Positions 63,853 through 64,000 of a stretch of DNA of 64,000 nt are shown here, one piece after another; the first letter of the stretch is position 1, and each line of letters opens with the position of its first letter. The position numbers and the translations under genes were made by a program. This DNA is from Paracoccus haematequi. Its GTDB lineage: Bacteria > Pseudomonadota > Alphaproteobacteria > Rhodobacterales > Rhodobacteraceae. The DNA lies in NCBI GenBank assembly GCA_945881965.1, contig CAMCVS010000002.1, positions 286,880 to 350,879 of the forward strand. Direction: 5' to 3'. A model generated the notes under the pieces. The model did no database searches. It was not told the origin of the DNA and was given only the letters and a program-made list of their open reading frames with translations.

Positions 63853-64000
63853 ATGGGTAAGGCAAAGTTTGAACGCAACAAGCCGCACGTGAACATCGGC
63901 ACGATTGGGCATGTTGACCACGGCAAGACGACGCTGACGGCGGCGATCACGAAGTATTTCGGCGAGTTCCGCGCCTATGACCAGATCGACGGTGCGCCCG
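63853..64000 (+). CDS. tuf: Elongation factor Tu, N-terminal fragment (window edge)
   Basis: The first 49 codons of EF-Tu: [20 protein letters not shown] then [20 protein letters not shown], with the P-loop GHVDHGKT. The remaining gene runs out of the window; no frame break is visible. EF-Tu delivers aminoacyl-tRNA to the ribosome. Whether this is one of two tuf copies cannot be decided here. Confidence 0.97.
   Translation, partial: MGKAKFERNKPHVNIGTIGHVDHGKTTLTAAITKYFGEFRAYDQIDGAP

Overview
The window comes from a high-GC alphaproteobacterium, most likely a member of the Rhodobacteraceae (Roseobacter group). This rests on the gene set and order: petABC with an R. capsulatus-like Rieske N-terminus, the HPr - EIIA(Man) - rapZ - short hprK - chvG - chvI block divergent from ATP-type pckA, a class of genes used by the ethylmalonyl-CoA pathway (mcd, B12 adenosyltransferase, etfBA, 3-hydroxybutyryl-CoA dehydrogenase), and Rhodobacteraceae-style palindromic repeats between genes. 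It reads as chromosomal core with a few accessory patches. I found no rRNA or tRNA gene, no CRISPR array, no transposase and no phage genes.

Layout. 0-8.5 kb: YgjP/SprT-like metalloprotease, GntR regulator, SMR pump, accA, DUF302, LtrA, an AraC/GyrI pair, LysE exporter, PhyH dioxygenase, LpxQ-like outer-membrane barrel. 8.7-11.5 kb: cytochrome bc1 operon petABC. 11.5-14.8 kb: thiamine ABC transporter thiBPQ under a TPP riboswitch. 14.9-20.3 kb: aroC, a decayed HEPN gene pair, AEC permease, thioredoxin + CcdA, EamA exporter, HU. 20.4-25.9 kb: amn, yaaA, recQ, yggT, thioesterase. 25.9-30.3 kb: overlapping UMF1 permease - mepA - phytase-like esterase genes, GNAT, queuosine-precursor transporter. 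30.3-32.2 kb: arfB behind an unusual structured leader, P450. 32.3-40.8 kb: class-III aminotransferase, glycerate kinase, BKACE enzyme, etfBA, DUF6473, hbd, acyltransferase. 40.8-47.3 kb: the PTS-like/RapZ/HprK/ChvGI signalling block and pckA. 47.3-50.4 kb: GNAT-like protein, LysR-like regulator, XRE regulator, TauE. 50.5-55.8 kb: mcd, STAND-like ATPase with nested palindromes, PduO, HIG1-type protein, SDR, broken SH3 gene. 55.9-64 kb: parC, a PemK-type toxin-antitoxin pair, DUF898 + M48 pair, second P450, lipoprotein, start of tuf.

How the genes work together. mcd, the cobalamin adenosyltransferase (cofactor for ethylmalonyl-CoA and methylmalonyl-CoA mutases), ETF and hydroxybutyryl-CoA dehydrogenase point to acetyl-CoA assimilation by the ethylmalonyl-CoA pathway, with PckA carrying C4 products into gluconeogenesis. 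The HPr/EIIA/HprK/RapZ set without sugar-specific permeases is a regulatory PTS linked to ChvGI.

Most notable non-routine items: (1) the arfB leader, in which a near-complete complement of the 16S rRNA 3' end is mirrored 110 nt later by an anti-Shine-Dalgarno copy, with a small ORF between them and a terminator-like hairpin just before arfB; (2) an ATPase gene bounded on both sides by nested palindromes made from the same two arms in swapped order; (3) a HEPN-protein gene pair caught in decay (in-frame amber stop plus CTG in place of the start); (4) a PemK toxin with an unrecognised antitoxin and a promoter overlapped by direct repeats; (5) an SH3 gene split by an in-frame ochre codon.
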